51,495 bases of DNA from Psilocybe azurescens (taxonomy: Eukaryota > Basidiomycota > Agaricomycetes > Agaricales > Agrocybaceae). Numbering within the stretch: the stretch's first letter is position 1; each line of letters starts with the position of its first letter. Position numbers and translations under genes: made by a program. A model generated the notes under the pieces. That model saw only the letters and a program-made list of their open reading frames with translations, was not told where the DNA came from and made no database searches. Below are positions 31,890 through 44,470 of the stretch, piece by piece. The DNA lies in the NCBI GenBank assembly GCA_023853785.1, contig JAJIRX010000281.1, positions 1-51,495 on the forward strand. Reading direction: 5' to 3'.

Positions 31890-32960
31890 CTCTTCTAGGC
31901 CGTTACCCAGGTTCCGGTGTAGGGAGCCCGTGTTGTTAATTCATTTGTGCGGTATTGCTGCTGTTGATTCTCAGTAGCATCCCCATCCCCATCGTCGCCA
32001 TAGACTTAGACCCAGACCCTGTACCAAAAACCTCGACTCTAAAAAATGCACATTATGAAGACATGTCTCAATAAACTGAACTTCTTAAACGCTACACTGA
32101 CTTCAAGCGCCGCATTGCATTAAGGGAAGTTTGATTCTGCCCCTTTGAGCACGATCCTGAATAGATGATGTGGAGGGAGCTGTAGATTCGGATTGGGAAT
32201 GAGGGACAACTGTCGATTCCTCAGCGTGGTGCACAGTGCCATCTCAGGAAACTCTGGCGGAAGGGTTGTACATGGGGTACGTGTCTATGGGTGCGTGTGT
32301 GTTTGGGATGCGGTGGATCTCGTACAATTTGGTTCTATTAAGGCCGGGGCGGTAGATGGAGTGTATGAGATTAAAACGAACTGGACGGGCCCAGAAGCTA
32401 AAATTGAGATTTCTCTGATCTGCCGACGAATAGTGCGAATAAATCCTAGCGCTAGAGATGCGTTTAGTTCTGTCAAGCTAGAATTCTAACATAAGGAGTC
32501 ACCTGCTAATGGCAAGAATGCTCTCTCTGTCTATGTCTTTCTGTTGGGAACAGAAGGGCAATATCATTATTTTACAAATACATTCATAGTTGTTTACGCA
32601 GTTTATAATTTCAGAATTGGGATAACGCAGAGTCGTTTTTGTAAAAAAAACATGTAAGCGGCTAATGTAAGTTCTAATGCACTGCTACGTTCTTTGTCGC
32701 TGTTGAAGAAGAAAGACGATCGGATTACTTGTTATTATGTCCATAATTTTATATACTAGTCACAGCTTACCTACAGTAGAGAAAACGAGAAAGCTAAATA
32801 TGCGACCAAGCCGGATTGTATAACAAGAACGAAGATTTTATATGACCGAGAGATCACCTGTTCCGTCGACGGGTACCAATCGTAGAAAAATAAATATAAA
32901 TATAAGGAAAAGGAAACGGAACAGAACAGCAATTTGATTATCGGTCGGATCTATTATCAC
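31890..32960. other. Intergenic region with partial 3' flank of seven-helix copy 3
   Basis: No gene was recognised. From about 32690 the sequence parallels 16370-16450 ('cggattacttg', 'cacagcttacctacagtaga'), so the duplication behind copies 1 and 3 extends downstream of the coding region. Confidence 0.5.
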
Positions 32961-32963
32961 CTG

Positions 32964-34152
32964 CTATTGCAGTCGCGCAATGCGCTTTAGACCTGATTGC
33001 CCCCAGTGTGTGAGCGTGGCTGATGTATCGGTGCTGTTGGTGTCTGTAAGAGCAACTCTGGCAACCACCACTGTTGGTGACATCACCTGGTTCTAGGTTA
33101 GAGCACAGAATAATCATATCAACATTATATGGTACGCACTGCGACAAAATTGAGAATTACTTCAATGTAATAGTCAACTTCACTCAAGAGAGATCCGATC
33201 ACGCTGAATGACGGAACAACGGTGTTGATGGCTTCGAGAAAGAGGACTAGTGAGTAAGCTGCAGCCGACTCGATGACCATTATTACAATGCGATTGAATA
33301 GTCTATTGGATTGTGAACCATCTAATTGAGAGACGGAATGTATTTTGTAACCAATAAGAAATGTTGTAATCACAGTGGTGCCCAGTGATACAAATGTCAG
33401 AGCACTTGAGATATTATTGGCCAGAATAGCATTCGCATCACTGGTTAGCTGACCGATTTTTGCACTTAAAATTGTTGTCACAACAAGGAGACCTGCAATA
33501 ATATCTCGTTACTGAAAATGATCATGCGGAAATTTCATCCATGGAGCTTACCCAATTCAGCGACTAAAAGTATCAGTGGAGCCGAGATCACCCAGAACTG
33601 TCCCCAGACGTGGTAGCATCTCCATATCTGTCAAGATGTTGATGAGAATTTAATAATAATCAATAATGCTGACCAACCAATAGTCCGTCGGAAATAATCA
33701 ACAAGGAATTCTGTAAAAGATAGAGAGTGCCAGGGTCCATTGAAGGCCATCCCCATTGTTGCCAAAAAGATTGATTTTCGCGTATCTCCGTTTATCACAA
33801 CTACCCAATAAAGGTCGTACCATGCCACGATGAAGACCAGGAAGTAAACAACATATAGTACAGAAATGGCGGCGAGAACAATGCGACGATTTAAATTCGT
33901 AGGCTTCTTGGATACTGTAGAACACATCCTTGACAATTTTCTTTTCAAGTCAATGGAAGAACTCACAGTAAAGGTATATGGTTCCTCCATATACCATAGT
34001 GTAAATTCCTGATCCACGTAAGTAGGCTTTGGTGATAATCACAGAAGTGGAGATATACCCATAAGAAAATTCAAAAGCATTGAGCTATTGAGGTTGGCGC
34101 TAATTTCATTCTCTTGAACATGGACTGCGATTGGAATGTCAGAGGTAGACAT
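32964..34152 (-). pseudogene. Seven-helix membrane protein, copy 3, frameshifted
   Basis: The start at 34152 gives MSTSDIPIAVHVQENEIS. Exon order and splice sites match the intact copy. Exon 4 reads IWRCYHVWGQFWVISAPLIL and exon 5 is open (about 33490-33140). Exon 3 has two one-base deletions relative to the family. One is in the G run after TTTTT at 33772 (IFLGNNGDG becomes IFLATMGMA). The other is in a T run at 33715-33718, after which the frame returns to LLIISDGLL. The last exon has lost most of the hydrophilic tail and ends at 32964, after GLKRIARLQ. The two homopolymer lesions could be sequencing errors. If so, the gene would be open but short-tailed. Confidence 0.72.
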
Positions 34153-34545
34153 TGGGAGATGCTTTATAGTTAACAATCTTTCATCCACTGAACACGTTAT
34201 ATATCCGAATTGAATATAATACTCTTATATTTTGCGTGCTACTTATTGTAGTAGCGCACTTGAATAGCCGTCATAGATGCTCCAAGGAATCATCCCGGAG
34301 CCACCATGATTTTGTCATCGGACATAGAGTGCTGGGAGTACCCGCGTTGGACGAGCAACTGATTTGATACACAGCTTACAATCTTACTCGAAAACAAGTT
34401 CATCTATAGTTTATTGTGCCTTCAGCATCTCTGAGATTGTCACTGCGTACACCGGTACATTTATGGTTAGCTTCTATAACCTCTCACGATGTTACCAGAC
34501 ACGCCATTTGCCATTTTGTCTGTCTGGCGTGCACAAAGTGGTGGT
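34153..34545. repeat. Duplicated 5' flank of seven-helix copy 3
   Basis: This aligns with the flanks of copies 1 and 2. 'taatactcttatatt' at 34217 is the uninterrupted counterpart of the element E insertion site. Similarity is traceable to about 34540. Confidence 0.65.
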
Positions 34546-34549
34546 TCGG

Positions 34550-36800
34550 CATGATCTTGACATGTAAAGTCATCGAAACTCTAAATGTCATCTGCTAATA
34601 TCGATATTCTCCCTACACATCCGATTTAGCCGACCATAAGAAGATCATGACATTGGTATATCAAGACCGGGGTAAGCTCAAGGAATATGCAGATGAAATA
34701 TCACATGCTAGAAATACCGTCATGATATTAGAGATAATCATACAACCGTCATACACTCACATTTTTTAATTAGATATGCGTATACAGCAACTTGAGCCGG
34801 GAGATATGTGACAAGCTAAACCATCATCTGGTCGTCCCTTTGATTTATTGCGGGTCTATCTCAAACTGCGGGATTTATATCAGTGGCCAGCTGGTCTAAT
34901 TTATGCTTAGGAGTATGAAACAGTAGATGGGGAACAGTCATTAAAGGGACTCTCGATACCGATGAAAAATGATCACACTGCGTTCACTATGTCCGTTAAT
35001 GATTGACATCGAGCTGATTTTTACTGTGCACAAAGCCATTGTATTTCGTAGGTATAGAATAAGACCACGGTACTACAATGCTCAATGTTGAATTATAGAA
35101 AGTGGAAATTCTAAACGGGGTAGCTATGGATGTATGTTCAAGCCTATCTACAAAGTTCAAGGATTAATGTAGTACAAGCTGATAATAGATGTGTGGGCGA
35201 GCACATTTGACATTGCTCCACGGACTCAGAACAAGGTAAACGGCCCCTATGGCGTACGCAGATTAACGATTTATTCCATTACAGGATGTACAAACAAGGC
35301 AGTCTGGAGTAGAATGAGAGACCACATAGGAGTCTTGGTGATGAACGATGCACAATCGAGAGCGGATATCCGATTGTTGTTGAACGTCGAGTTTTAAAAT
35401 GTCTTCGTCGACTTGTTCGTTCTCGTCCTCTTCAGTATCGCTGTCGCGCACCTCTTGTCCCATATCATCTATGCTTGATCCACAACAATATATATCCCCT
35501 CTCACCCAACGCAAATTCTCCCGACTCTCATCAGGCGCTCGGACTATTTGTGGACTCGGAATTACAGATCGTTGTCGTACGTCTCTCAGGAATAATAAGC
35601 TTCCTTCTTTGGCATGCTGCCTGCTACAGTTCTTTTCCAGGCTGCAATCTCAGTGATGAAATCACAGAGCACTGGAAGAAGCGACACGGGGAAAAGAGGT
35701 TGCGGTGAAGCTTGCACTAGAGACGTATCTCACTTATGATCAAGGATGGTTAGTGGAATGGATAATGAAATGGATATGGTTATGGATGCGAGTACGGATG
35801 AGTATGTCGTGTTATCCAAGATAGGTAGTGGTATCCTAGAATATACGGGATCAAGAAAAAAAGTCATATACTACCATTTCGATTCCCTGGAGATCGTTGG
35901 TGCCCTGTCCATCATTTATGTCCTTCTATGACTGTTGAGGTGTTCATATCGATGATATCGAGCCATATACGACCCCTAATTACTCCAGCTCTTTCCAATT
36001 TCGAGCATGTTAAAGTCAACGCATCATTGCATCATATCATCAGTCCAAATAACTAAGCACCAAAGAAGCACGGGAAGGAAACAACAGATATATCGGGTTC
36101 AGCGGCTAATATAGAGAAAAGCAGCGCCAGTGTGCGTACTTGCTTTCTGTACTCGCCTTTTTTACTCGCATCTCTATTGTGAACTATACTCCATAATATG
36201 TATCTTAGAAGACGTCAGATTGGCAGGTCTTATCAAGATATACCATATTAATGATCATCGTGTATTGCAGCCGCGATGGTCGCAATGTCCAAAATATCTA
36301 CATGACATTCTGTGTATGAGGATTGCGTCCGAGACTGCCTTGCAATAGGCCGTCAGTCAATCTTTACCTCCATGAGTAAGGTGTGACTGGGTATATTCCC
36401 AAAAATATTGCAAGGACACAAACGATTTTCAAGCGTAGTGTGAGCTGAAAGAAAAAAATCTGACCTAAAAATTGACATCAAATGGCCGACGGGTATCGAA
36501 AGGTATGAAGGAACAATCATTATGTTAAGACTGATGGAAAGAGGAGAGCCAAGACATCATTGTGCTCGTTAACTGGCTTTGAAACCGCCTCGGCCCGTGA
36601 AATTGCCAGTTATCATGCATCAGGAGCAGCAGCTGTATGCAGTTGCCTATCACCAGCACATCTGCGTTCACTGACCCAAACTGTGCCTTATTTCGTCAAC
36701 CACGAGAGTTCAAACCACATTTAATGGCTGCGCACATGTCCGCGGTTTGAGTCAGATGATAATTGAGCGATATTTAGAGCAGAGAGGAGGGAGTGGAAGA
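34550..36800. other. Unassigned region
   Basis: No gene was recognised. A minus-strand frame at 35263-35514 contains an acidic stretch (DSDTEEDENEQVDEDILKL), but neither splice sites nor family similarity support a gene. Confidence 0.35.
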
Positions 36801-36805
36801 GGAAA

Positions 36806-37195
36806 TTATTTTATGAACGGTAGATCTTGACCTCCCTGGTCGAAATAATCTTTGAAGTGCACTGTGTGGGCCCACGCATCAACGTAGTACTCGACGATAG
36901 GGAACTTAATACATTTATAACTTGGATAATCTTTGGCTATTTTCAGCAAGGAGGGTACGGGGTCTGCTTCCACAAATTCTTGCTGGTCGAGGTATTTGAA
37001 GATTCGATCTCCGACTTGAATGGTGGGAAGCCGTGAATGAAGATAGGTATGTGCGTGCGTGCATGAGGAAACCCACACTTTACATATAGCCGGGTTGTCG
37101 CTTGTTTGGTCTCGGCGCTGTGTGAAACTTCTAATTCCAACACTGCCACTTCTTCGTGTCCCCTCAGTGAAAATACACACTTCCAAAGATCATGT
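36806..37195 (-). CDS. Unrecognised small protein, probably two exons
   Basis: The minus strand reads DLWKCVFSLRGHEEVAVLEL EV SHSAETKQATTRLY up to a GTAAAG donor near 37080. It resumes after roughly 70 bp with VGDRIFKYLDQQEFVEADPV and continues through KDYPSYKCIKFPIVEYYVDA and WAHTVHFKDYF to a stop at 36806. The composition is even and soluble, with many aromatic and charged residues, which looks like real coding sequence. I do not recognise the family. The acceptor phase does not close by one base, and the N terminus is not obvious (any start would be near 37200), so the gene may be partial or broken. Confidence 0.4.
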
Positions 37196-37658
37196 TACGG
37201 GTTAGATTTTTTCGTCGACTCAGTGCTTTTGTTTAAACCTAATCAGGTTCACAGCTTATGCACAGCCTCGTGAACCGTGGAAATGTTCTGGGCCATAGAA
37301 TCAACAGTGAGTCGCAATTGGCATGAATATTCAATGGACGGACTAACTACCGTAGCGATATAATATTGTAAAATTGAACATGCCAATAGATAGCGTTCCA
37401 GTAGAAGAATATTGTTCTTTCATCTAGACCCCAGTTCGTATGAGAGGTCTTCGTGTAGTGATAGCTCAAGATAAATTGTATTTAAGAGTTCTGAGGGTAC
37501 GAGAGAATCCAACAGCTTTAGGTACTGTAATAAAGTAGCGCCGGCCGATTAGAATACTACGAAATTGAATCAAAAGTCGCCCCAGAATTGACGAGAAAAT
37601 TGAGAGTATATCATGGCCAGGGTCCTAAAGTAACACTTACAATAAGATGCATACCATT

Positions 37659-38499
37659 CTAGAGGATCACCATGGCGATGACCACGAAGGAGTAGGTCAA
37701 AATCGCCACAAAGACCCCCGCATCTTGAGTCGCCCCGCTCACACTACTTGGAAGACCGGAAGTGAGAACGGGCTGGTTGGACGATTGTGTTATGGTATTA
37801 TTCGCTGTGTTAGAAGTGAAAACGAAGGTGGGGGTGGTCGTCGTTGAAATTTCGTTTAATGTCGAAGAAAAATTGTTGTTGAAGACCTTGTTGTCACTGG
37901 AGGTGCAGTCGATGTCAAGGGCTCAATTGTGGTTAGAGACCTTGTCGTTACTGGACGCGTAGTCGATGGCAAGGGCTTAATTGTGGTTAGAGACCTTGTC
38001 GTCACTGGACGTGTAGTTGTCCGAGTCGTGGTAGTATCTGCGCATGCAAACAAAATTGAGCTACACCCAAACCACTTTGAAAGGGTAAAGCACCTACGTA
38101 TGGTGAACGTCGTCGACAAGGGAGGTCCCACAGGTCCCGAACAAGTTTCTCCATCCGGGCAGCATCCAATGATTCCATTCGAAGCCAGAACACAGTTGGT
38201 GTCTGGCTGGCAACACGATCCATCTATGGGCTCCGATGAGACAGTGCACGCACTAAAAGATGGGTAAAATACTCACCAGAGCAGCATCGCCAGTTTGTGT
38301 TGGGACAGCAGAAGTTGAATTCACAGCCAATCTGAGGAGCGGGGCAAAAACCCTGTCGTTTTGCAATGTCTAAGAGGCCGCGAATTGTCGCCGGTCGTTT
38401 TTCTGCAGCCGACTTGAAAGCAGGAAGTAGTTGTGTGGCGGTAGAAAACACAACTATGCATGACAAGAGCAGTATAAACGCTGCGAACGGAGTAGGCAT
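37659..38499 (-). CDS. GPI-anchored cysteine-rich surface protein (one-base frameshift near the 3' end)
   Basis: Three exons: 38499-38277, 38223-38098 and 38037-37659, with phases that close at both introns. The protein starts MPTPFAAFILLLSCIVVFST, a signal peptide, then has a Cys-rich domain (FCPAPQIGCEFNFCCPNTNW, RCCSDGSCCQPDTNC, GIIGCCPDGETCSGP). A mucin-like Thr/Ser region follows with about three 54-bp (18-aa) repeats of the RPVTTRSLTT type. The last part is SGLPSSVSGATQDAG followed by the hydrophobic VFVAILTYSFVVIAMVIL-stop, a typical GPI-attachment signal. It would be secreted and fixed to the membrane or wall. The frame breaks once, by one base in a T run (37868-37872, plus-strand A5). 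Without a correction the protein ends early as TTIFLRH and loses the anchor. This is either sequencing error or a recent mutation. Confidence 0.7.
37873..38030 (-). repeat. Intragenic 54-bp repeats (Thr/Ser-rich)
   Basis: Three imperfect 54-bp units ('gtgacgacaaggtctctaac' in minus-strand sense) keep the reading frame and encode the mucin-like stalk of the GPI protein. Confidence 0.8.
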
Positions 38500-41400
38500 G
38501 GTGAGCTAATAGGATGGGTCTTGGAATCCAGGGAGATGGAGAAACTTTGTTTTTGTACGATATTGCTTTAAGTATGAGTATACTTGTCATTCCCATCGCG
38601 TTCCGTGTCAAATTGGACAGAGATCATAATACATTATACTCCATCTGGCCGATCAATGCGCATTTCATTTTAATGTCAGACGTTGGATATCTATAGTCCT
38701 GTAATTCGCCTCCGGCTACCAGAATATGCCTGTAGTGGCCATAGCTGTCTGATGACTGCATTAGTCTTGTTTCAAAAGAACGACGACGGGCCATGGACTG
38801 ATGATGAAACCAAAGACACTTTGCAACACCATGACATATGTCATCCCACACAATTCAAATCCTGTCATTCTCTAGAGCCCCAATATCCACACATGCACTG
38901 TCCTTGGCTTTGATGAACGGAGATTGCCGGTCAGGTCAAGTGAGCGATATAATTAGCGCCCAAGACTCCTGTGTCTGGGATTTTTCTACCTCAAGTTTCT
39001 TGCATAGCATCGATGAAATGACACCGTTTTGAAAGACCGAAAATGGAATGATAATGAACGGGCGTTTTTTATACTCGGTTCGTAACAGAGATTTAACCGA
39101 GAAGACACCGATAATCGCATAGGATTCGTGTAGATCCGAATTCTATATTCCGTATCCTGTATCCTGCGTCTTTTATCAAGTAGCGATACCCAGAGTGGTT
39201 ACATATCACAGTAAAACTCAGTGTAGGCTCACTGAACGAAGGTTAATGCCTTTATTGAAGAAGAAAATGAAACGTTCATAATATCTACTCCACCAGTACG
39301 GTGTGCAGCGTGAAGTGAAAATCCGCAGATTGCAGGAGTTCCAAAATAAGGCGCTAGTATATGCGAGGGTAAGGGGAAACAGTCAAGATGAGATTCTGCA
39401 GCTCTGAGTCCTGACTTAGTGCAGTTTTCATCTGACGGAAGCCCAATTATATCACTTCGCATCGTGTCCTATTGTATCGCATCGAAATTGCATTCTACGC
39501 ATCACAAGAAGAGCCCAAGGGCTATCATGGTGATTATAGTGGAGTGCGCCAGACTGGACGGTAAAATTCAACGTCAAGTATAACGTAGATAGATAGCTGT
39601 AATAAATGCCTCCAGTCCCAAATTAGAGCAAAGCTCTTAGGGTAAAATAAAAATGGGATTCATATTCAGACGACCGAAGGATTGATGGACGTGCCATTGC
39701 TCGATGAATCAACGGGAGGGATGAAATGCGATGGAACAGAGAAGGGCGCAGAGGTGAAGATGAGATACTCAGACTCAGTGTCAGTGCAGTCACTTTCATC
39801 AGATTCGTACGCATCCATGTCACTTCACATCGTATCAACACAGAGGATTGAAGAGGTATGCCGGTTATCACTGCATAGACATCACAGAGGAGCGTTTGTA
39901 TGAACGCCAACAGCCAGAATGAACGTGGACGATAAAAAATACAAAACTCTTGAAGGCGGAAAAATGAGGCAAATTCCTATCATCCATGATAGAGCCCTCC
40001 CTCTGCAAATGGGAACGAAAATGGTTGGAAGAGATCTCGGAGGATGGAAGGTGGTCATTAACGCGGATAAAATAGACAATCAGAAACATTTGGCAGTCTG
40101 CAGCAGATCGAAACACAAAACAAAGGAACGATCTTCTAGCGAGTAACAAAGTAAAAGAGCAGATCCAGATAATTGATGCGATGGATAGTATGCAAAACAA
40201 ATACATGACGGAGAATACGCCATTGAGGGACTGTGGATAACCCAACCCACAACCCGGCCCAACCATGCCATGCCACTTCGCATCGAGTGGGATGGTGTCC
40301 TACCCGAAGTCGTATCGCATTACATCGCATCGTATAAGGGGGGGAGAAGGGGGGAGAAGGTGGGAGAAGGGGTGAAGAGGGTGAAGAGGGTGCATCAATA
40401 TAACAACGTCGAGGACATAGAAGAGAAGCGAAACAAAAAGAAACCCATCAAACTTAATATGACCGTGGTACAACGATATTCCCGCCTCCTTCTTCAGTGT
40501 CCCCTTCAGCCGACGAGCACTCCAAGACGTGGATATGTAGCCATATAATCCTTGTGCTCAATGTGGAGGGTGCCGTACTGGGTTGTACTGCACTTGCAGA
40601 ACGGATGGGGTGTAAGATAGAGATGACGCCAGTGCTAAGTATCTGTGGGAGTCGATGCGGGTGGAGATAAGACGCAGAGGTATTCCGATTACATCAGTGG
40701 TCCGTGCGCTAATGCGACCGGATTCCACCGGATTCCTCCCACTCTGCCCTTCCTACGTCCCTCCGCCCTCCTTCCTTGGCTTCCACAATCCGTCCCTTAT
40801 GTGCCTACTTCAATTTCCTTCTCTTTTATAAAACAGTCTGGCCAGTATATCCGTATCTCTGTCTATTCTCACCTATAAGTTGACCCCCGAAAATCGTTAT
40901 CCAACAATATTGACCACCTCATCACGATGATGAAGACAAACCCAAAACCGCAGACGCCCTCCGACACCTTTACCTCTGTTCTGGAAGTGAATAGTGACGC
41001 CTCATTCACTCACTCCGTCGTTGTCTCTTCCCCAATTTCTCTGAGTTTGGACTCTGTACTATCCCATGATAACCTCTTCTTCCCCCCTTACAGTCGATTA
41101 TTTGGCGTCGTGCTCGGCTTTGGCATGTCTTTTTTTTCTCTACGTGTGCGTATATCATTCTGTTGAACACGTAAATGACACTCCATTGCCCGTATGCTAT
41201 TCAACTGTCCTTCCCCGTCCCCCTCGTCTGGACCCCCTCGCCCAACCGTCAAAAATAACGACCCAACCGCCAGAAAATAACAGTTTCCTCCTCACATCTA
41301 AGCTTTTCACACCAGAAGTTGGATCCGAGGCAGCTTGAGGGTGCATTGAGGAAGGTGGGGATACAGCACAACATCATCGCCTTTAGACTTGTGCATGTGG

Positions 41401-44400
41401 CCCGCCGCCCCAATCCTCGTCCCCTCTCTCGTAAGTCATCCACGTTCTCATCTTATTCTCGTCCCAACCTCGTCCCAATCTCATTCCAGATAATTACTGA
41501 CAGCGCACGCGCATATATACTCATCCATAAAAACTCATCCCGCATGTACTCACTATTATTCATCGCGCCCATCCACTTCCGGGCACTCGTTCTTTTCTCC
41601 CTTAAAATCTGCAGTTCACTTACATAGTAATGACTTATTTCCACATCACAACCACCCCTAGTTGCGAGACCACATAACGATTTTGCAATCCACCGTCCTC
41701 GAATGCCAATCCCGTTATGCTTTCCACCTATGCTTTCTTACCAACACGCTGATCTAGTCGAGAAATCACCACGTAAATCTGGACTTAATAGATAAAATAT
41801 GTATAGTCGTACCTTGCAAGGTGACTGGGGACTGTTATATTCTGTACACGAAGTGATTTCCTGGATGCTACAAACAAGTCAGGATACCCCGATAGGAATT
41901 GTGTTTTTATAAGTCGAGATATAGAGTAGAACCAAACATCTGGATACATTCTCACTTACAATCCAGTTTAGACAGCCATGGTCGCTATCAAGGTTGTATA
42001 ACCCCACGTCATGTTCGGAAAAGGACATGCGCCTGAATATTTGGAAGACGTACGCTATATAGCGAAATGCGTAAACCATTCACTGCTTCTAATCCCGATC
42101 CATGTGTGGTGGAGGGAGGGACACAGGACATTACGAGAAAAGTACATAATCAGTACGGAAATCTGATGAATGTATCCTAAGAAACAGTAAACGTCACGAC
42201 CAGAAGTTTTTAACGATTTAGACGCTAAGAATTGTATTGTAAACACGTCATCAATCATATCTGGCGGTGCAGAAAATCAGGGACATGTTCTCACCACTTC
42301 TTCTGATACATCTTTTGAATTAATCAGAGATTAAATGTACCCACACAATTCTATTCCAAGCATGACAGCGTCACCAAAGACACGATGGGTTGGAAGTACT
42401 GACACGGAGGGAGCCTCTGTGGAGCTAAGCGTGTCCCAATTCCCACCAGTCGGGGATCAGCCTAAGTACCGTGGTGGGTGAGCCCATTAACACAAGACGG
42501 CAGCACTTCATGCAGATAGTCAGGAAATGAGAGAAAATAGATCGGGGCAGTGCTCTCTATATATAACGGCTGAGTATAATCTTTGCGTGCACAGGCCTAC
42601 TGGTTGTCTGAAAGAGATCAGATTATTTAAAATTTCATGTTCAATTTACGTGCAGGAAGAATAAGGGAGTAACACGTGATCAACTGCATACTCAGATATT
42701 CCCATTCGAATCCGTGCTCATTCCTCACCACCTTCTTAACTTCCATTACCTACATTCATCGCATTTCCGCTTGATATTGAGAAAAATTTGCTGCAGGCTG
42801 CAACCTGGTGGAATCTTCTGTAAAGAACAAGGTTTATGAAGAGCGTCAGTACCTGGTAAAACTGCTTGTCGATCTTTCTTCTAGAGGGGTTGTAGATGTT
42901 CTCAATTTTGTCGAAAACAATAAATTTTTGGTCCCACACTCAATTTTTGCCGGGCAGGATATGTATATTGGTGAGAAAGGTGAGACAGACACAAACACTC
43001 AAAATTAACACTCACGCCTAGGGCTCAATTTCCATCGTCCTGGTGAGGTTGCTTGCACTTTTCCGTAGAGCCGTAATTACTGGAATACATTCTATACGGT
43101 CGTCGTATGAATGTGTGAGTGTTTGAACGTTTGAACGTTTGAAGCCTCAGACCTCAGCTCAATATCATCAATCATGAGTCATTCCTAAAACCTCCAGGTC
43201 CCCGAGGCCTATCATAACATGGATTGTAGTGAAAACACGATGTAAATTTGGACACTCTCCAGCGTATCTGACACTTTCCAGACTGTAACCCTATCTCACA
43301 TCTGCACTGTTGTAGGCCAAGCTCATCCATATCAAAATATACATCTTGATGTAATCTTCATTCTCGTCTAATGATCATGAGTTTAAAACTTTGTATACCC
43401 TCGGCGTTTCGGGATGTAGAAAGGATGGCTTGCGTGGATTACATTGACCGAATTAGCCAAGTACTTCCACACTCGTGCAATCAAAGTCTGCTCAAATGCA
43501 TGCAAATGTAGTGCATATTTCTTTACACCTGCGTAGCACTCGAAGAAATGCAGACAGACAGGATGTGAAAGGTCATACAGTGCACGCAGGCGCGCAACCT
43601 TACCACGCACGTGCCCTGATGCCCTAATGATTCCAGAGGATTTCGTCTCCATCCTTACCCGAAGAGGTGATTTTTATAGACCGCATTGACCTAAGTCAAC
43701 TCCCAGTTTTGTTATGGCGAGTTTAATGACTGGAACATGATCAATATTCAACATGTAGCATATTCGGTCTTTCACTGTATTTTGAGCGTTTGAAACCAAT
43801 GTTACGAGCTTTCACATAATGATATCACCGTATGATGCGAAGTCTTATTATCGGATGTTGAGTATTTTCTATTGACGGTTGTACTCTGATCTTCCCCGTG
43901 CATATACTCATTGACTTTACTTTGAGCCCTGACGGTTAGTAGTCCGCACTGCAGGCTTGCTGGCGTAGGCATTGCGTCACAGAGGTTTTCTGTCCTAAGA
44001 TGTCCAATACATTGCACCGAATTAGAATTGGATCCAAATTGTGCGGTGAAAGACACGTCCAGGTTTATCTGTGATGATGTTTATGATGATGTATTCTGGG
44101 GTCTAACTTTAGAAGATAGGAATACACATGTCCGAAGCAGTGTCGAAGAGATATCTCTGATTCTACCGATGTGACTTATCCCGCTTTCAGAATTCTATAT
44201 ACCTGAACAATTCTGATAGCTGCTGATTGATGCTATTTCATTGTTCACCATCTAAAATTCGGTGATTGATGGAGTATTGATGGGAGTGGATTTCTCTCGT
44301 AATTATATATAAGGTTCGTTTGTTCATCTGATAATTATTAGATGCCATGCATATTTGACCCAACGTTGTAAGACAACACTTTGACATATAAGAGACGTAT

Positions 44401-44470
44401 CCGAAATCGATCGGATGGCCCATATTCCTTCAACCCTGGTTACTCCGGATACATTGTCCCACAATCCTGA
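38500..44470. other. Unassigned region of about 6 kb
   Basis: There are many short frames and none with a family match. Candidates for decayed genes are a hydrophobic minus-strand frame at 39868-40266 (VFSVMYLFCILSIASIIWIC), a plus-strand frame at 40927-41166 followed by a hydrophobic segment in another frame, and a minus-strand 89-codon frame at 43383-43652. The GC level rises at 40600-41650, as in the other gene remnants. A purine-rich run (gggagaagg units) lies at 40338-40400. Confidence 0.35.

Noticed and set aside
39868..40266. 132-codon hydrophobic frame on the minus strand
   Set aside because: There is no family similarity and no start or splice context, and plus-strand frames of similar quality overlap it.
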